DNA from: Aulostomus chinensis
Lineage: Eukaryota > Chordata > Actinopteri > Syngnathiformes > Aulostomidae
Direction: 5' to 3'
Assembly: GCA_037954235.1 (NCBI GenBank)
Contig: JBBMOA010000015.1
Coordinates: 8,525,001-8,589,000 of the forward strand
Length of the DNA stretch: 64,000 bases
This document shows, in pieces, positions 11,501 through 25,200 of the stretch; positions within the stretch are counted from its first letter, which is position 1; each line of letters starts with the position of its first letter. Both the position numbers and the translations under genes were made by a program. The notes under the pieces are model-generated. The model made no database searches. It was not told the origin of the DNA and was given only the letters and a program-made list of their open reading frames with translations.

Positions 11501-14500
11501 AAACTGGAAAAGGTTCAAAGGGATGATGACGATGATGTAGGTGTGGTGACCTAAATCAATGAATGAAGTTGCCATAACAACCCAACCACAATAACGGCAG
11601 TTGAAGGTGACGGGAAAAACTCAATCAGCTTTAAGATATTCATTTATGTTTCATAAATGTTTTTTGGAGATGCTTGAACAAGTTATTACATGATGATATG
11701 ACACTGAGATGTCAGTGGATTCTGACATTGGCTAGGGGCCCGACTGATTTATCATCAGCCTATCATGGGGCGGTCATCGATGTAGCGTATCAGTATGTCC
11801 CTCCTATCAGGCTGCACCAATAAGTCCCTAAAGACTCTCCAGCTGATCCAAAATGCTGCCGCCCGCGACGAGAACTGGTAGCAGAGACCACGTCTCTCTG
11901 GCTTCTCTGCATTATCAAATTCAGAACAGAATTTAAAATTCTTCTTCTAACATACAAAGTCCTCAACAATCAGGCACTTGCATATCTGACAGAGCTCATA
12001 GTCCCCCATTATACAGCTAGAACCCTTCGCTCCCACGATGCAGGGTTACTTGTGGATCCAAGAGTTTCTAAAAGTAGAATGGGAGCCAGAGCCTTTAGCT
12101 ATCAGGCTCCTCTCCTGTGGAACCGTCTCCCAGTTTCAGTCCAGGATGCAGACCCCCTCTCTACCTGTAAGAGCAGTATTCAGACCTTCCTTTTTGATCA
12201 GGCTTATAGTTAGGACTGCTTAGGCTGGCCCTTAGATATGCTGCTATAGGCTTAGACTGGACTTAGACTTAGACTTCTCTCTCCTCCTCTCCATCCTCCT
12301 GTATGTGCTATACATAACTCATACTCATGCGTTACTAAGTCTTCTTCTCCGGAGCCTTCGGGCTTCCTCCATCCCAGATCCCGGGTGCTGCTGGGAGGAG
12401 GCTACAGACCTGAAGAGGCTCAAGCGGCCACCCGTAGCACCACCATCAGTCTCTTCCCTGTCTCTCCCTCTTTATCTCTGCCCCTCTCTTTCCCTCTGTG
12501 CATCTGTCTGTCTCTGCCCCAACCTCCTGCTCTTTTTCCCCCCAACCGGTCAAAGGAGAAGGCCATTCCCATAGAGCCTGGATCTGCTCCATGTTCCTGC
12601 CTGTTGAAAGGAAGGTCTTCGTCACCGCTGTTGCAGGATGTGTTTGCTCACGGAGAAGTGTTGGGTGTGAACTCATTGAAGGAGTGTGGTACTGGACCTG
12701 CTCTACTCGTAAAGTGTCATGTGATCATTTTTGTTGTGATTTGGTGCGGTTTAAATAAAATTAACTTGACATGTCTTCCAAAATGCGTTGATATTAAAAA
12801 AAAAAAAGTTTTTTCAATAAAACTTAAAATGCAGATAATATCTATGGTAATTTTAAAATGATGTAACGCACTGTGTCCAGCAGAGAGTGCTCTGCCACAC
12901 TCTTGTCATGGAGGACAATGTTAAATTTTATTTAATCAATTTAGTTGTTTAAGAAATTAGCCTTAGTGCCTGTATAGAGTTATTGGTACAAATTGGTGCA
13001 CAATGAACATAGAAAGGGTTTGACATAATGAATGTGCAATATTAGAAAGCAGAGCCGCTTATACGACTACCTTTAACTCAAAATCCTTCAACGACAATGA
13101 AAAAGATATTCAATGATTGTCATAGCTTTGTTATATGACTGTTCCAATATCAGTCGGACAAACATCACGTAATATGCCCAGCTCCAAAATCATCATGAGA
13201 AAAGGGCAGTTGTATTCAGACAGAAACTATGACCTGGATACCTTTTCTACTGGAACCCTGACACCATCAGCCTGTGAGTGATTCTGATATGACTGCAGAA
13301 ATAGATAACAAAAAAACCCACACATACGATAAACAATACCTCTGGTGTCAGCGACTGACGGTAAGTTGATATGGGCAGGGCAACTCATCAACCAAGATGG
13401 CAACACCTATAATGGCAATGGCAAAACTCCCCCCGGATTTCCGCGGCTTTAGAGCTCTTATCTCACGGAGCACAATACATTCCACCATGCTAACGTAATA
13501 CCATGTGCCATTCAGTTGTTTAATGTATTTCCTACTTATTTTGTTTTGAGTGAGAAACTGGCTTAAATATCCACATTAGCGTGCCAAGAAGTCATTAAAG
13601 TCATGTTAATTGATATTCAGTTGGGGTAAATACATTTTAAACTAATCACTTCATTGAAAAACTAGTCATGAGACGAATAACTACACACATTCTTTCAGGT
13701 GCAGCATTAATCTGATACTGAGCTCCTCACTGTGACTATTTGAGGCAGGAACGGATTCATTTTGACACAAGACGTACAGATAATTAACAACCTTACCAAA
13801 CAGTACCTGATTAGTGCCGTTTCAACCGCGAAAACAAAAATGAACAGACTCTTTTTTTTCCTTTTTAAATCAAATCTCCTATGGTACATGCCCTCACTAT
13901 CTTAGAGATGTTACTGCTGGTAGCTTATCTCCATTTTTTTTTTTTTTTTAAATCACAAAAAACTCAACACTGCAAAAATGATGACACTTAATACCAACGC
14001 TTGTGATAATCGTGCAGTCATATTTTTAACCAACGCAAACCATGTGTGTGTGTGTGTAAAAGAGAAATGCACATTATTGAGGAAGATTTACCTTCATGAA
14101 CTACATTTGAAGGCAAAGTTTACACACTTCATTACAACTGGGTGCATAGAGGGAAACACCAATTCTTGTCTTTGTTATTCTGTACCATACATGGCATAAT
14201 AAGCAGTCAAGCTATTCAGAATAACAGACTGAAACTACAACAGACTCAACAATTATGCATGAGTTAATCTCTATATTGTTTGGGTGGTTAGTATTTGGAC
14301 TGTGTCATCTTTTTCATTATTTTGAGTGAAATAAAGGGCATCAATGAGTGTCGGGGATTCTGCATTTTTAATCAGGCACTGTCCATATTTGGGATGCTTT
14401 ATTGCTTCATTTCTTCTCTGAAAAACAGTTGTGCAAAGATCTCTATGTCCCAGTTTTTGTATGTTAGTATGTTAAATGTCGTTTGAGAATTTCAATTTCA

Positions 14501-17500
14501 ATGCAAAGCCGAGTTGCTCCACCCATCAAACTATTGTCAGTATTTTAGTGCGGCTGCTTCTCATACTATGACGTGCAACTCTGCAAAACCCATCATCTAC
14601 AGAATGGGTCATGTGTTTCAGTTTGACTGTACACTATCACTTCAGGAAACACCAACACTGATATTATCAACAAAACCAGAGGTTAAAGTGGAAAATGAAT
14701 TCAAGCGGGGAGGCGGCACTCATTCTCAGATTGCACAATTTCCTCGGAAACCTCCAGTAGTAGCCCTTTAATCTAAGGATAAATTGTGCTTAATGACAAG
14801 ATTTTATTTGAAATAAATTGACAACATTTATTTAATCAATTCCCAGGACGAAAAAAAACACAATGACAGAAGCACCAAACCTTCATTGGAATCCTAGATT
14901 ACTTGAACTTAGACTAAGGCTGCTGTGGACTGAGTACGTGTACATGTTAGGGGAACACTTACTGATCAAGGACCTTGTAGTAGAGATCCAGGTCTTTAAT
15001 GACGAGCTCCGTCGTCCTCATTGTGATCATCTTGTTTTTGTAAAGCTCATCAGCTTTGTCATACTGATCTTCTCGCAGCTCTTTTCTGCAAACAACAAAT
15101 GAAACACACAATTACTCAGTGACTGACAGAACAAGTTATTCATATCCAGCAGGACTAAACAGTCACGACAGCACTGCTTCTGTCTGGTGTTTACTTTCAG
15201 ACCACTACAGGTCTACTGATAGAGGTCATGAAGCCTACGACAGCACAATAATGAACACAGCTGGATATGAATCAGCTCTGCAACATATACTTGCACATCT
15301 CACTTGTAATGCATGATCTCCTCTTCAAAGCCTCTCTGGCGTCCTAATGCGATGCTGCGGTTCTTCTTCAGGTCTTCCAACTTGCGCTCTGCTTCTCGTC
15401 GTTCTCTGCACAAATGCAGAACATTTCACTGTCTGGTACCAGCTATTAGCTAAACTAAGTGTGACACTGTTGAGGTAGAAGTGATTAGGATCGTGTGATC
15501 ACAATGATTGACCTTGAATAATAAACAAAAACCTAAAGCTCTTACTGGCGGAGCTGCAAGACTTGCATGTTGCCCATGTCTTTCATTAGAGCTTCACGTT
15601 TAGTTACAACCTCCTTCAACTCCTCAACACGCTTCCTTAAGGTCAAATTGTCCTGCAACCAGCGCTCCTGGACCTAAAGAGAAAAAAATAGATTATATTC
15701 TGAGTAATGCAATCCGAGATGTGTAACTTCACCGAAGCCTCGATCACTCCCTCCTATTGCTTTTCTACTCAAATCAGATTTTTTTCTCTTCAACTTCGGG
15801 AAACTTTCTTATTTGGCTTGGAAGAATGTTGGTATAGTAAATGTACAAATAATTGATCTGACAATTTATTAAACAAACAAAGACAAAAAGGAAGAGGGGA
15901 AGAAGAGAATGAACCCTCTGAGTGTCAATGTCCTGGCGGATGTTGCCCATCTCCTTGTTGATCTTCTCTTTGTGCTTTTCAGCCTCATGGAGCTGAGTGC
16001 TCGTTTCTTGAAGTTCAGACTCCTTTTGCTGCAAAAATAAGAGAAGAGTTCAGTTAATTTGCTGAATAGTTTCACAATAATTGATCTAGCATGATCACAG
16101 CTGAGCATCTGGAGATAAGAAAACCACCTGATTTCCCTTCAAAAGTATTGCAAGTTAAAACCACAATATCAGCAACATTTTTTGAAGAGAAATTATTTAA
16201 AAATTTTGGATGGATGTTTTAGTAAATGTTGTTTTTCCATCAGCCTTTTCTAATGTGACACATATAAAAAAAATGTTAATGGGAAAACTGCTTGTGACCA
16301 AGTCATATGAAAAAGTGAGTCAGTCAACAGTCCAACATGTTTTTAACCTTAACTTAAACTCACTGGTTGAATGATGTGCATGTGAATTTGTACCAGACAA
16401 TCTGCAAGATCCTTTGGGGTTTTTTTCAATTAATAAGCGCAATTCACTTAAAATTCTTGGTATGCAAGAGACATTTTACAATACAATAAAAGTATCAAAA
16501 ACACTGACAGTTAGAGGAGTTGGGAAACAGTGATATGAATAGCAAACCTGTTACCTCTTTGTATTCATCTTTGCCCTCATCCACGTACTTGGTGATGTCT
16601 CTTTCCAAGATGGTAACCACCTTTATCCGCTCTTTAATGGCATTGATCTGTCAGTGACAGAGAAGAGTGCACACTAGATAAAGATTACTCATGTGTAGCA
16701 AAATATATTTAACTTTGACAGTTTGAAGGCTACACAAAAAGTATGGACTCCACTCTGAACGCTCTCTGACCTTCGTCGTAAATGAGGTGTATTAAGTGAG
16801 TTTTTAGCTTGAATCGCGAGACCAAAAAGTAAAGTCTTGTTCATTCTATCTCACTGATGAAAGAGCAAAAGTAACCACCTTCTCCTGTCCTTCCTCCTGC
16901 CGCTGTCTTCTGCGCTCTACCAGCTCCTGCTTCTCCTGGTGCAGCTTCTCCAGAGTGGAGGCCAAAGGGGACAGCTGCTCCTTCGCCTCCTGGTTGGACA
17001 TGAAGAAGCATGGGGAGAACATGGATGATGTACTGAGCATTTCTTCCATCCATAAAACAATGAAACTAGGAATCAACATTTTTTTTTCACTAAATATGTA
17101 CATAGACTGAAAACCTCCTGAGTGGAGGAAAGATTTCAGCAACTAGAGAAAATATGCCATGAGACTTAAAAAAAAAACAACTGCAAAATGTGCACAGCAT
17201 TGTCATTGATAAGTCTAGAGAGGGTTTAGGGCTCTTCAAAATATCTGCAAAGTATTTAAAAGTTTTTCTTGGGTCTTTTCTCATATTAGAAAACCCCAGT
17301 GCTGCATATTTTACATTTTAACTTTAATTAGATGCTGGCATGAATAACGCAATAAATTATACCCTGATATCTCTGGTAAAGGCCTGGATCTCAGTGGTGA
17401 AATCAGCACACTGCTCCAGCAGCTGCTGCTGTTTCTGCATGTCGCTGCTCAGCTGGAGCTTTTCTGCTTTCGTCTCATTCACGTGACTCTTCAGAGTCTG

Positions 17501-20500
17501 AATCTGATCCTGCTGGTCTTGGATCAGCTTACGTTTCAGGTCCATCTTGCTGGAAGCTGCAAGGATAATATGATAAAAACAAAAATCTTATAAATCCTTT
17601 CATTTGATTAATGTGCGACTCCTGATGTGAAAAATGCAATGTGCAGCTGTATATGCGGTAAGCTAACGTGCTCAGTGGTGGTTTAAACCCTGGAATGGTA
17701 GCTGCTGACTATTTTTAAGATTGGTTCGTGGATCTTTAAACAGATTGAACAATAGCATAATATGATTGTAATAGCTAGGATTCAACCAGTAGAGGGCAGT
17801 TGCTATGGATATCTACAGTATAACTATGTAGAATTTGAGTTTTTTGCCCTAAAATGTCAAGATTTGGATCTGAATCAACACTCACCACTAAATATCCACT
17901 TACACTGGGTTTCAGATTTAGCTACTTTACTTATTGTAACAACTCGTCATCAGCAGTTACCTTTTTTATTGTTTGTTGAACAAATTAATATAAAGCAAAA
18001 AAACAAAAACAAAAAGCAACCTTATTATCTGCCCCATTAAGATTCTCTGTGATTGTAGAGAGCAAATTCGGTATTGCTATTATACAAAAAAGGAGTCACA
18101 AAGGGCATCCTGGTGGCACATCACTTAAGTGCATACCATGTAGGCCAAGGCCACACAGAGAACCAGGGATCAATTCCGGCCTGGCTCCTATTCTGCACGC
18201 CATCATCCCCCCCCCCCCCTTTCCTCTCTATATAACCTATCTAATAAAGCATTAAAGTGAAAAAAAAAAAAATCTTAGAAAAATAAAAGGTCACGAATGG
18301 CATAATAAATCCTTGAGTGGGTTCACCTTGGCCATGTTGGATGAGTAAAAGGTGTGTATTTGCTCCAAGCTGCTACGAGCATGACAGCAGCTTTCTGTTC
18401 CTTTCTTGTAGGCTGACCGTGATGTGAGCTTACTGGTGTCGAGCTTGTGCTGAGTCTCTTGCTTCTCCTGACTGACTTGCTGGATCGTTCTGGTCAGGTC
18501 TAGACCCTGCAGTTTGGCTGCATGCTGAGCTATTTTCCTCTCCACCTCTTTAAGGTCCATCTAGAAAGAACCGGGAGGGGACATATAAGTCAAGGATGTG
18601 TACCGGTTTCTGGGGTTTCCAGTGAAATTTCCTAATCGCCAATGTTTCTCAGTGGCATGACTAAAATGTAAAAAAAAATGCCAGCAGGGGAGCAAAGATA
18701 TTAAAAATGAATAGGAAAGAGGTTTTACATGTAGGAAGAGGAAAAGTTGGGAAGTCAGACAGAGACAGACTGAACATATTCAGGCACTGGCAGTGTCTTC
18801 ACTGAGCGTACAGAATAAAAAGAGACAGCGGAGGCGAGAAAGAGTGAGACGGACAGGAGACAGGTACCAGGTATCTGTCCATGAAGGCTATGTCCTGCCG
18901 GCAGGCCTTGGCAGTTTCCTCTTCTGACATCAGCATAGCCAGCAGAGTCTCCTGCTCTTCCACATCACCCTTTAGCTTCTCAATTTCTCTGTTCACGGTC
19001 TGCAGGCGATTTCTCAACTCAGGCAACTCCTTTTCCTGAAGCTGTACAATGGAGATCCTGGGAGACAGGAAAATGTCAACTTATTATGCTGCATCTCTCA
19101 TATTCTTTTTTCTTTGATTCTTTCTGGTAAATCAATCAATAATTAAGTTTTAGTCTCAACTGAGGAAAATCCTGCTTGACAATAGGAGGACCATCAGCAT
19201 AAATCCCCACTAAATTATCACACGAACACTACTCTGAAATATTTCTAAAATTAAACAATATTTTAAGTGTTTTTTTAACTGCTGGCAAGCAGATTAGACT
19301 GCCCTTAATCTTAACTTTAGGTGAGGATTTTTTTTTGGAGCCAAAATGCATCTTTCCAAAAAAATGTAATTTAAGTCACATCAGCAGAATCAAGTGGAAA
19401 CCAATTTCCTTTGCAGAGGCAACAAACATAAAATGATAATCATACAATAGCATGCAAATGTAAATAAGATCAGCTTGTTTGGATATTGATATAAGGATTT
19501 TGAAAAAAAAGTCAATTTTTTTGTTTTTCTCTGTGCCTCAGATATACACATTTGCATGTTTCAATGCTACAATTCCAGTAGGTTAAAGTGCTTCAAATGT
19601 CATCCATTTTAGCCAAAAAAATGTATTAAAATAAAGCTTCTCTGTTAGAAAAAGAGTGGCTGTTAGCTCAAAACGCACTGGGGTTTGGCTGAAGACATTA
19701 ATAGAAAGAATAGAACACAAAAGATTCAATTTCAGTCATGGCAATGTAGCTCCATCTCGTGGAGTACACATGAAATGACATGCTGTCTACATTCTTAGGC
19801 TGAGAGGAGGAACGAAAGGAAGTTCATTTTAGAAACATTACCGATAAACACAGACAAATGAATTAAAGTAATTTAGGGTACAAGAACATTCTGTATATAA
19901 AGAGGAGATCAAATGCTGGCTGGATCATTTTATAGCACAAGTTTTCTTCATCACTTGCCCTCCTATACAAAACACTTATTTAATTTATGAAGCTGAATTA
20001 AAAATCACTACACACTTGTTTATAGATACAACCATTTTGGGAAATGCATTCCTCTTTTTTTTTTTTATATTTCTGTCTGATAGACTTTTCCCACTCTACC
20101 TGACAGGTCTGAGAGTCATCATCTCATCTCTCCTTTTCTCCTTCCTCTTCAGGTCCTGTTCAGTGTTTTTCAGCTTGTCTGGTACCAGGCGTAGTTTGGA
20201 CTGCATGTCGCTGATGACTTCCTGCAGGTCCGACTCCGCGGAGAACGTGCGCTGGCACACCGGGCAGCAGGGCTCCCTCTCCTCTGTCAGCTGGCTGATG
20301 AACTGGGTGTACACGGCTGTGGCTCCAGCAAGCATGGCTAAGACAGAACAGAACTCCTTCAGTCACTTTAACAACTACTAGAATAATTCACCTGGTATCA
20401 TGTTAAGCCCTGCGCTAAAAACGAAACCCTTGGGCGCTTGGGCTACTTTACTCTGAAAGGCCATTTTGAAAGGAAAGGTTATAATGTTTAAGTCATCGTC

Positions 20501-22260
20501 ACTGGTTGCAGAACTTTCGCTCATGTTGCAGTTGGTGACATTTCTTTGTGGGAACCATGACAAAATCATCAATCTCAGCTGCAGCTTCTGGCAAGTTCCT
20601 GCTCTCTACATAGAGCATTCACCTCTTTGTTTGGATATCTTCTCCAGGTCTTCCTGCACTTTGCCCAGGTCCTGCTCCAGATCCTGACTTCCACACACAT
20701 TGAAGAACTTTTCCTCATCACTGACTAACTGCTGCTCGTTCTTCCGCAGCTCAGCAGCAATGTGGCTTTTGTTTTGCTCACTTGATGCCAGGTCCTTGCT
20801 GATAATGAAAACCAGAAAAAATACTAAGTGACACAGAAAGGTAAAGCATACACCTTTTCGTTGACCATTAGCCGAGATGTAAATAAAGCACGCACTTGAG
20901 TTTGGCGAGTCTGTCCCTGGTGTTGTTTATTTCTTTAGATTTGGAATAGAGCCAGTCCTCCAGCTCTCGCTTGTTGGGAAAGTGGCCCAGCAGTGACACT
21001 AGATCTTCAGTGTGACGAGACTTGATCTTGCGTACCTGCTCCTCTTTCTCTGTCTGCAAGAATGAAAGAGGAAAGATGGGAGGAAAAGGAACAGATGAAG
21101 GAAGGTCATTACAAAGGTGAATGATAAAGAAAGGATGTAGAAAAGCAGAACAGGGAAATGAGAACACAGTTTAAATAACAGCAACAACAAACTTACCCTG
21201 TCAAAAGTTAAAGTGTGATTTTTGTCTCCCCCTTGTGGAGTTTACAGTATTTACAGCCACCATGTGTTGTGATAAGTCTCAGAACCAGCTGTCACTATTA
21301 GGCACTATGCCATCATGATTTTTTTTTGGCTGGTACAGAGTTGTTGTTTTCTTGTAATCAGAGACATCAGAGTTAATCATTTTCACAATGTCGCCATAAA
21401 GAAAAAATTAAACTCTGTATCATGTGAGATACAGAGAGAATTTACACCTGGAGGGCAAGACGAAGAAAAAACTGTATTTTTAATGTTTTAATAACATGAG
21501 AAGAAGTCAGAATGTTCAACTCTAGATTCCCTCTAAGTCTAATTAGGTTACACCTTACCTTGTCCTTCTTCAGCATATCCATCTGTGTGCGTGCAGTTGT
21601 GTGCGTGTTGAGACTCTCCATTTCTTGATCGAGCCGTCTCTGTGTGCGATCGAGTTCAGCCTTTTCTCTTTGGAGTTCCACAACTTCGACCTTCAGCTCC
21701 TCCACGTTGGAGGTCTGCAGTGCAGCCTGCAGCTCACGCTCCTGAAAAGTTAAAAGAAAAGACTTCATGAGGCTAATGGGATTCTTCATTATGGGAACGC
21801 AGGTGTAGCATGAGAGTTCAAAAGGAAACAAAAGTGAAAGATGACAGAAACTTAACACCATCTAAGATGTGTGTGTGTGTCCACTCACTGCTTTAGCCAA
21901 CTCATTTTCCAGCTCTTGCATTCGGCCAGACGAGCCCTCCAGCCTCTGGAGCTCTGCCCTGACATTTCTGAGTTCCTGCTGTTTCTTTCCTTGCAGGTCT
22001 CTCTTCAGCTCCACTGTTCTCTCCAGACCAGTCTTCTTATCCCTGATTTCATCGATATACTGCTGCTTCTGCTGCTCCTTTTCCTGCAGGTCTGCCTGCA
22101 CGGACAAAGTAATATAATTCAATCATTATTGGATAGAATTTTATATAAAGACAGAAGAAGCTGCTTAGAATCTGAATGGTCAAGATGCTGTAGTTCAGGA
22201 AAAGTACCACAGGGCAGAAGATGTGAAACAGCAAAAAACAAATACACACACATTTTTTTA

Positions 22261-22295
<35 letters not shown>

Positions 22296-25200
22296 ATATA
22301 TATATATATATCTCCCCACACCCACCAGCGTATTACAGAACCAACCCTTGTTTCCAAAAATGTTCTTGAGTTTATGTACACTTTGAAGTGCTGCAGCTGA
22401 CAGTGATGATACTGAAATTTTACACAACACGAGAGGCGACACTTAAATCGAATCAATACTCCTTACCAAAACCTGAGCAACACTTTGTTTTTCCTCCTCC
22501 TGCCTCTGAGTGACTTGCTGATGAAAGCTCTCGAGCTGCAGAGCTGTGAAGGGCAGTCGGTCATAACCCTCCATCTCGAGGAAGGAGGACAGCGAGCGGA
22601 CCTGCGAGGGTTAGTTGAAATAAGAGAATGGATAAATACTTTAAATTCAGGGTTCATGCACATTTTCATAAATTTCGATGAGGCAACTTTTCCCCACATT
22701 CTCTAAAACATCTCTGTACATGCAAAAAAAAAAAAAAGCGATACAATTTTCCAATTGTATATTTATTATTATTTATTAACCAGTACAGATTTGTGCAAAG
22801 CCCGACCAATGCTGGATTGTTTTTGTATGATGAAAATTCTAAGGTGTAATAAAACAGTTATCTACATTTTTCCTGGATCTTGAAGAAATCTTTAAAATAT
22901 TTCAAACTCTGTAGTTGCTTTGCATATAGACTGCCATTTAGACACTCGAAATCACAGGTGTCAAACTGATCCAGTAAAGGGCCGGTGTGGCTGCAGCTTT
23001 TCATTCCAACCAAGCAAAAGCAACACCTGATTCTACTTAAATCAATCAAGCTGTGTCCACACAGCTCATTTGATGGATCAGGTGTTGCTTTTGCTTGGTT
23101 GGAATGAAAAGCTGCAGCCACACCGGCCCTTTACTGGATCAGTTTGACATCCCTGCTCTAAATGCACACATCAACAGACCAATAACCAAACTGACATTGT
23201 TGACCATCTGCCATAAAAAAAACCTTTCCTACTATCTTCTTTACTATCTTTATAGAAGTTGAACATATTTAAGTAAAATCAGAGTTATAATGGATGCATT
23301 CAGCATCCTCAAGATTGAGCTACATGTTGTCAGTTTGAATAAATCCTCATCCTAACAAACTACCACTGTGTTCAGTGCTGCAGTACGAGAACAAAGGTCA
23401 TTTGGTTTTTTTTCTCCTCTCACCTGAGTGTCCCGGTTCTTGATGTTTTGAGTGTGGCGGTCTGCCTCCAGCTGCAGACGACCTGGGAAACAGGAAACCT
23501 GTTACAACGATCACTGTTTTATCCTGTCAGTGATGGAGAAGTTCAAATCACAGTCTATCAGATTGATTCTACTATTCTCTCTGTGCACTAAAATACATGT
23601 ATGTGGGTTACCATGGTAATTGTGTTTGCTATGTTAAATTTGGAGGATATATTATTGTTACTCCTGTATAGTTTGTTTGTTCAAAATAAATGCCAATAAA
23701 ATAGATTAAAAAAAATCTGCAGCCCTGTGCCACAGAGGTGCGTGTACCTTGTTCTACCAGGAGATCAGCCTTGACTCTGTTGAGTCTCTGGCACTCCCGA
23801 CCAGCTCTCTCCAGTTCCTTCTGGCAGTCTGTCAGCCTGCGTTCCTTCTCCCTCACTGTTCTCTGGTGGTTCTGGTAAGTCTCCTGCAGCTGCTCAGTTG
23901 AACCCTGGAACACCTGCCGCAGACACAATTCACTGGTTTGGTGCGGCTCTGAAGCTTAATGAATACAGATTACTGAAGTGTGAGGGACTGCGCTGGGGCG
24001 TTTAATGACAACATGGAAATTCATAGAATTTGGTAAACAACAACAAGACACATCAACATCTCATACAAACATACATGCTTTCACTAAGAGGACTGCATCA
24101 GTGCTACATTATGTTACACGAACACACAAATCTACTGTAAACACAATTGTCTGCCTGAGATGAACTAGCTTGTCCCTACACAATTACTACAGCCTCATTC
24201 ACCATCTGCAGTCTTTCTATTAGCTTCCCATTTGGGTTAATGATACTTTATATAAATTAGGGTCTAGAGCACCATTGAGCAGGTGTTTAACCAAACAAAC
24301 CAGCAAACAGATACCTAATGTCTTCTCCCCATTTAATACTGCGTTTGAGCCTTCTGTTCATCGCCCCCCCCATCTTGAATTACCTTTTGAGCTTCTAGTA
24401 CTGTAACTTTCCCTTCCACACATTTCTTTTTCGTTCCAAAGACAATCATTACCTGTTCCATTGTTTCCTCCAGTTCCTTGTTGTCTTCCTCCATCTGTTT
24501 TTTCCTACTGTCTAACGCTTTGATATCCATGTCCAGCTTCATCACTTTCCCCAGTTTACAGTCAATATCTGTCAGACAATTCTGAAAATCCAGGGAAGCA
24601 AATCAGTAAGATAAGAGGCACAAGAGTCTCATACCTAAAGCTGAGTATCGAGCGATTATATTCAGTTCTATTCACTTGAAGTGGGGCTCAAGAGATTCTC
24701 AGATGGAATTACAACAATCTCTGGAAAGATCACTTCTCAATGAAAATAAAATCAATGATGAGAAATCAACAACCCACCAACCAAATAACTTCAGAATTGA
24801 TGCATCATGGTAGAATTTTGAAAGCCGATCCAGTTTTTTTTGGTGTATATTTTACATGGCGAGAAATAAAAACAATTATGATTGTGAGCACCTTCACTGT
24901 AGGGACTTTTGTCTAAAACGTATGCACAGTTCTGTTTATTAATACAGACAAACAGCATTACCCTACCTCCAGTGGGTGCATCTGGCTCTCTATCTGCTGG
25001 ATGCTGTCCTTTGAGGCCATGAGCTGCGCCTCTTTGCTGGCCATGGTCTCTCTGATCTGCTGGGCTTTCTCCTTATTCTGCTTCAGGTAGCGCAGCTCCA
25101 CCTGACACTCTTTGACTGTTTGAGTCTGTTTGAGACGCAGCTGACGCATCGTCTCCAGAGCTTTAATATACCTGGTGGAGAGAGATACAAAAATAATAAT

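Larger units (their letters stand above)
9672..14962 (-). other. large rad50 intron (5.3 kb), between exons 23 and 24
   Basis: By far the largest intron of the gene. It holds a V-SINE-like remnant (about 11083-11275) and an L2-like LINE end (about 11800-12770). The rest, mainly 9.7-11.0 and 12.8-14.9 kb, has no recognised repeat. Five WGATAR-type motifs lie between 12.8 and 13.95 kb. In mammals the Th2 locus control region sits in 3' introns of Rad50, so non-coding control function is plausible but not shown. Confidence 0.5.

Noticed and set aside
12385..12861. 158-codon plus-strand ORF
   Set aside because: It lies in the non-coding 3' region of the L2-like LINE remnant.
15869..16108. Minus-strand frame offset from rad50 exon 20
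   Set aside because: Same strand as rad50 but wrong frame; exon 15915-16028 joins in the other frame with correct splice sites.
18166..18179. A true tRNA gene
   Set aside because: B-box-like sequence is present, but the A box is degenerate, no cloverleaf closes, and the A-rich tail marks a SINE.
18680..18693. Further CTCF-like sites (also near 21222, 31602 and 49541)
   Set aside because: Each departs from the core at one or more important positions; not strong enough to list on the same footing as 4418 and 17786.
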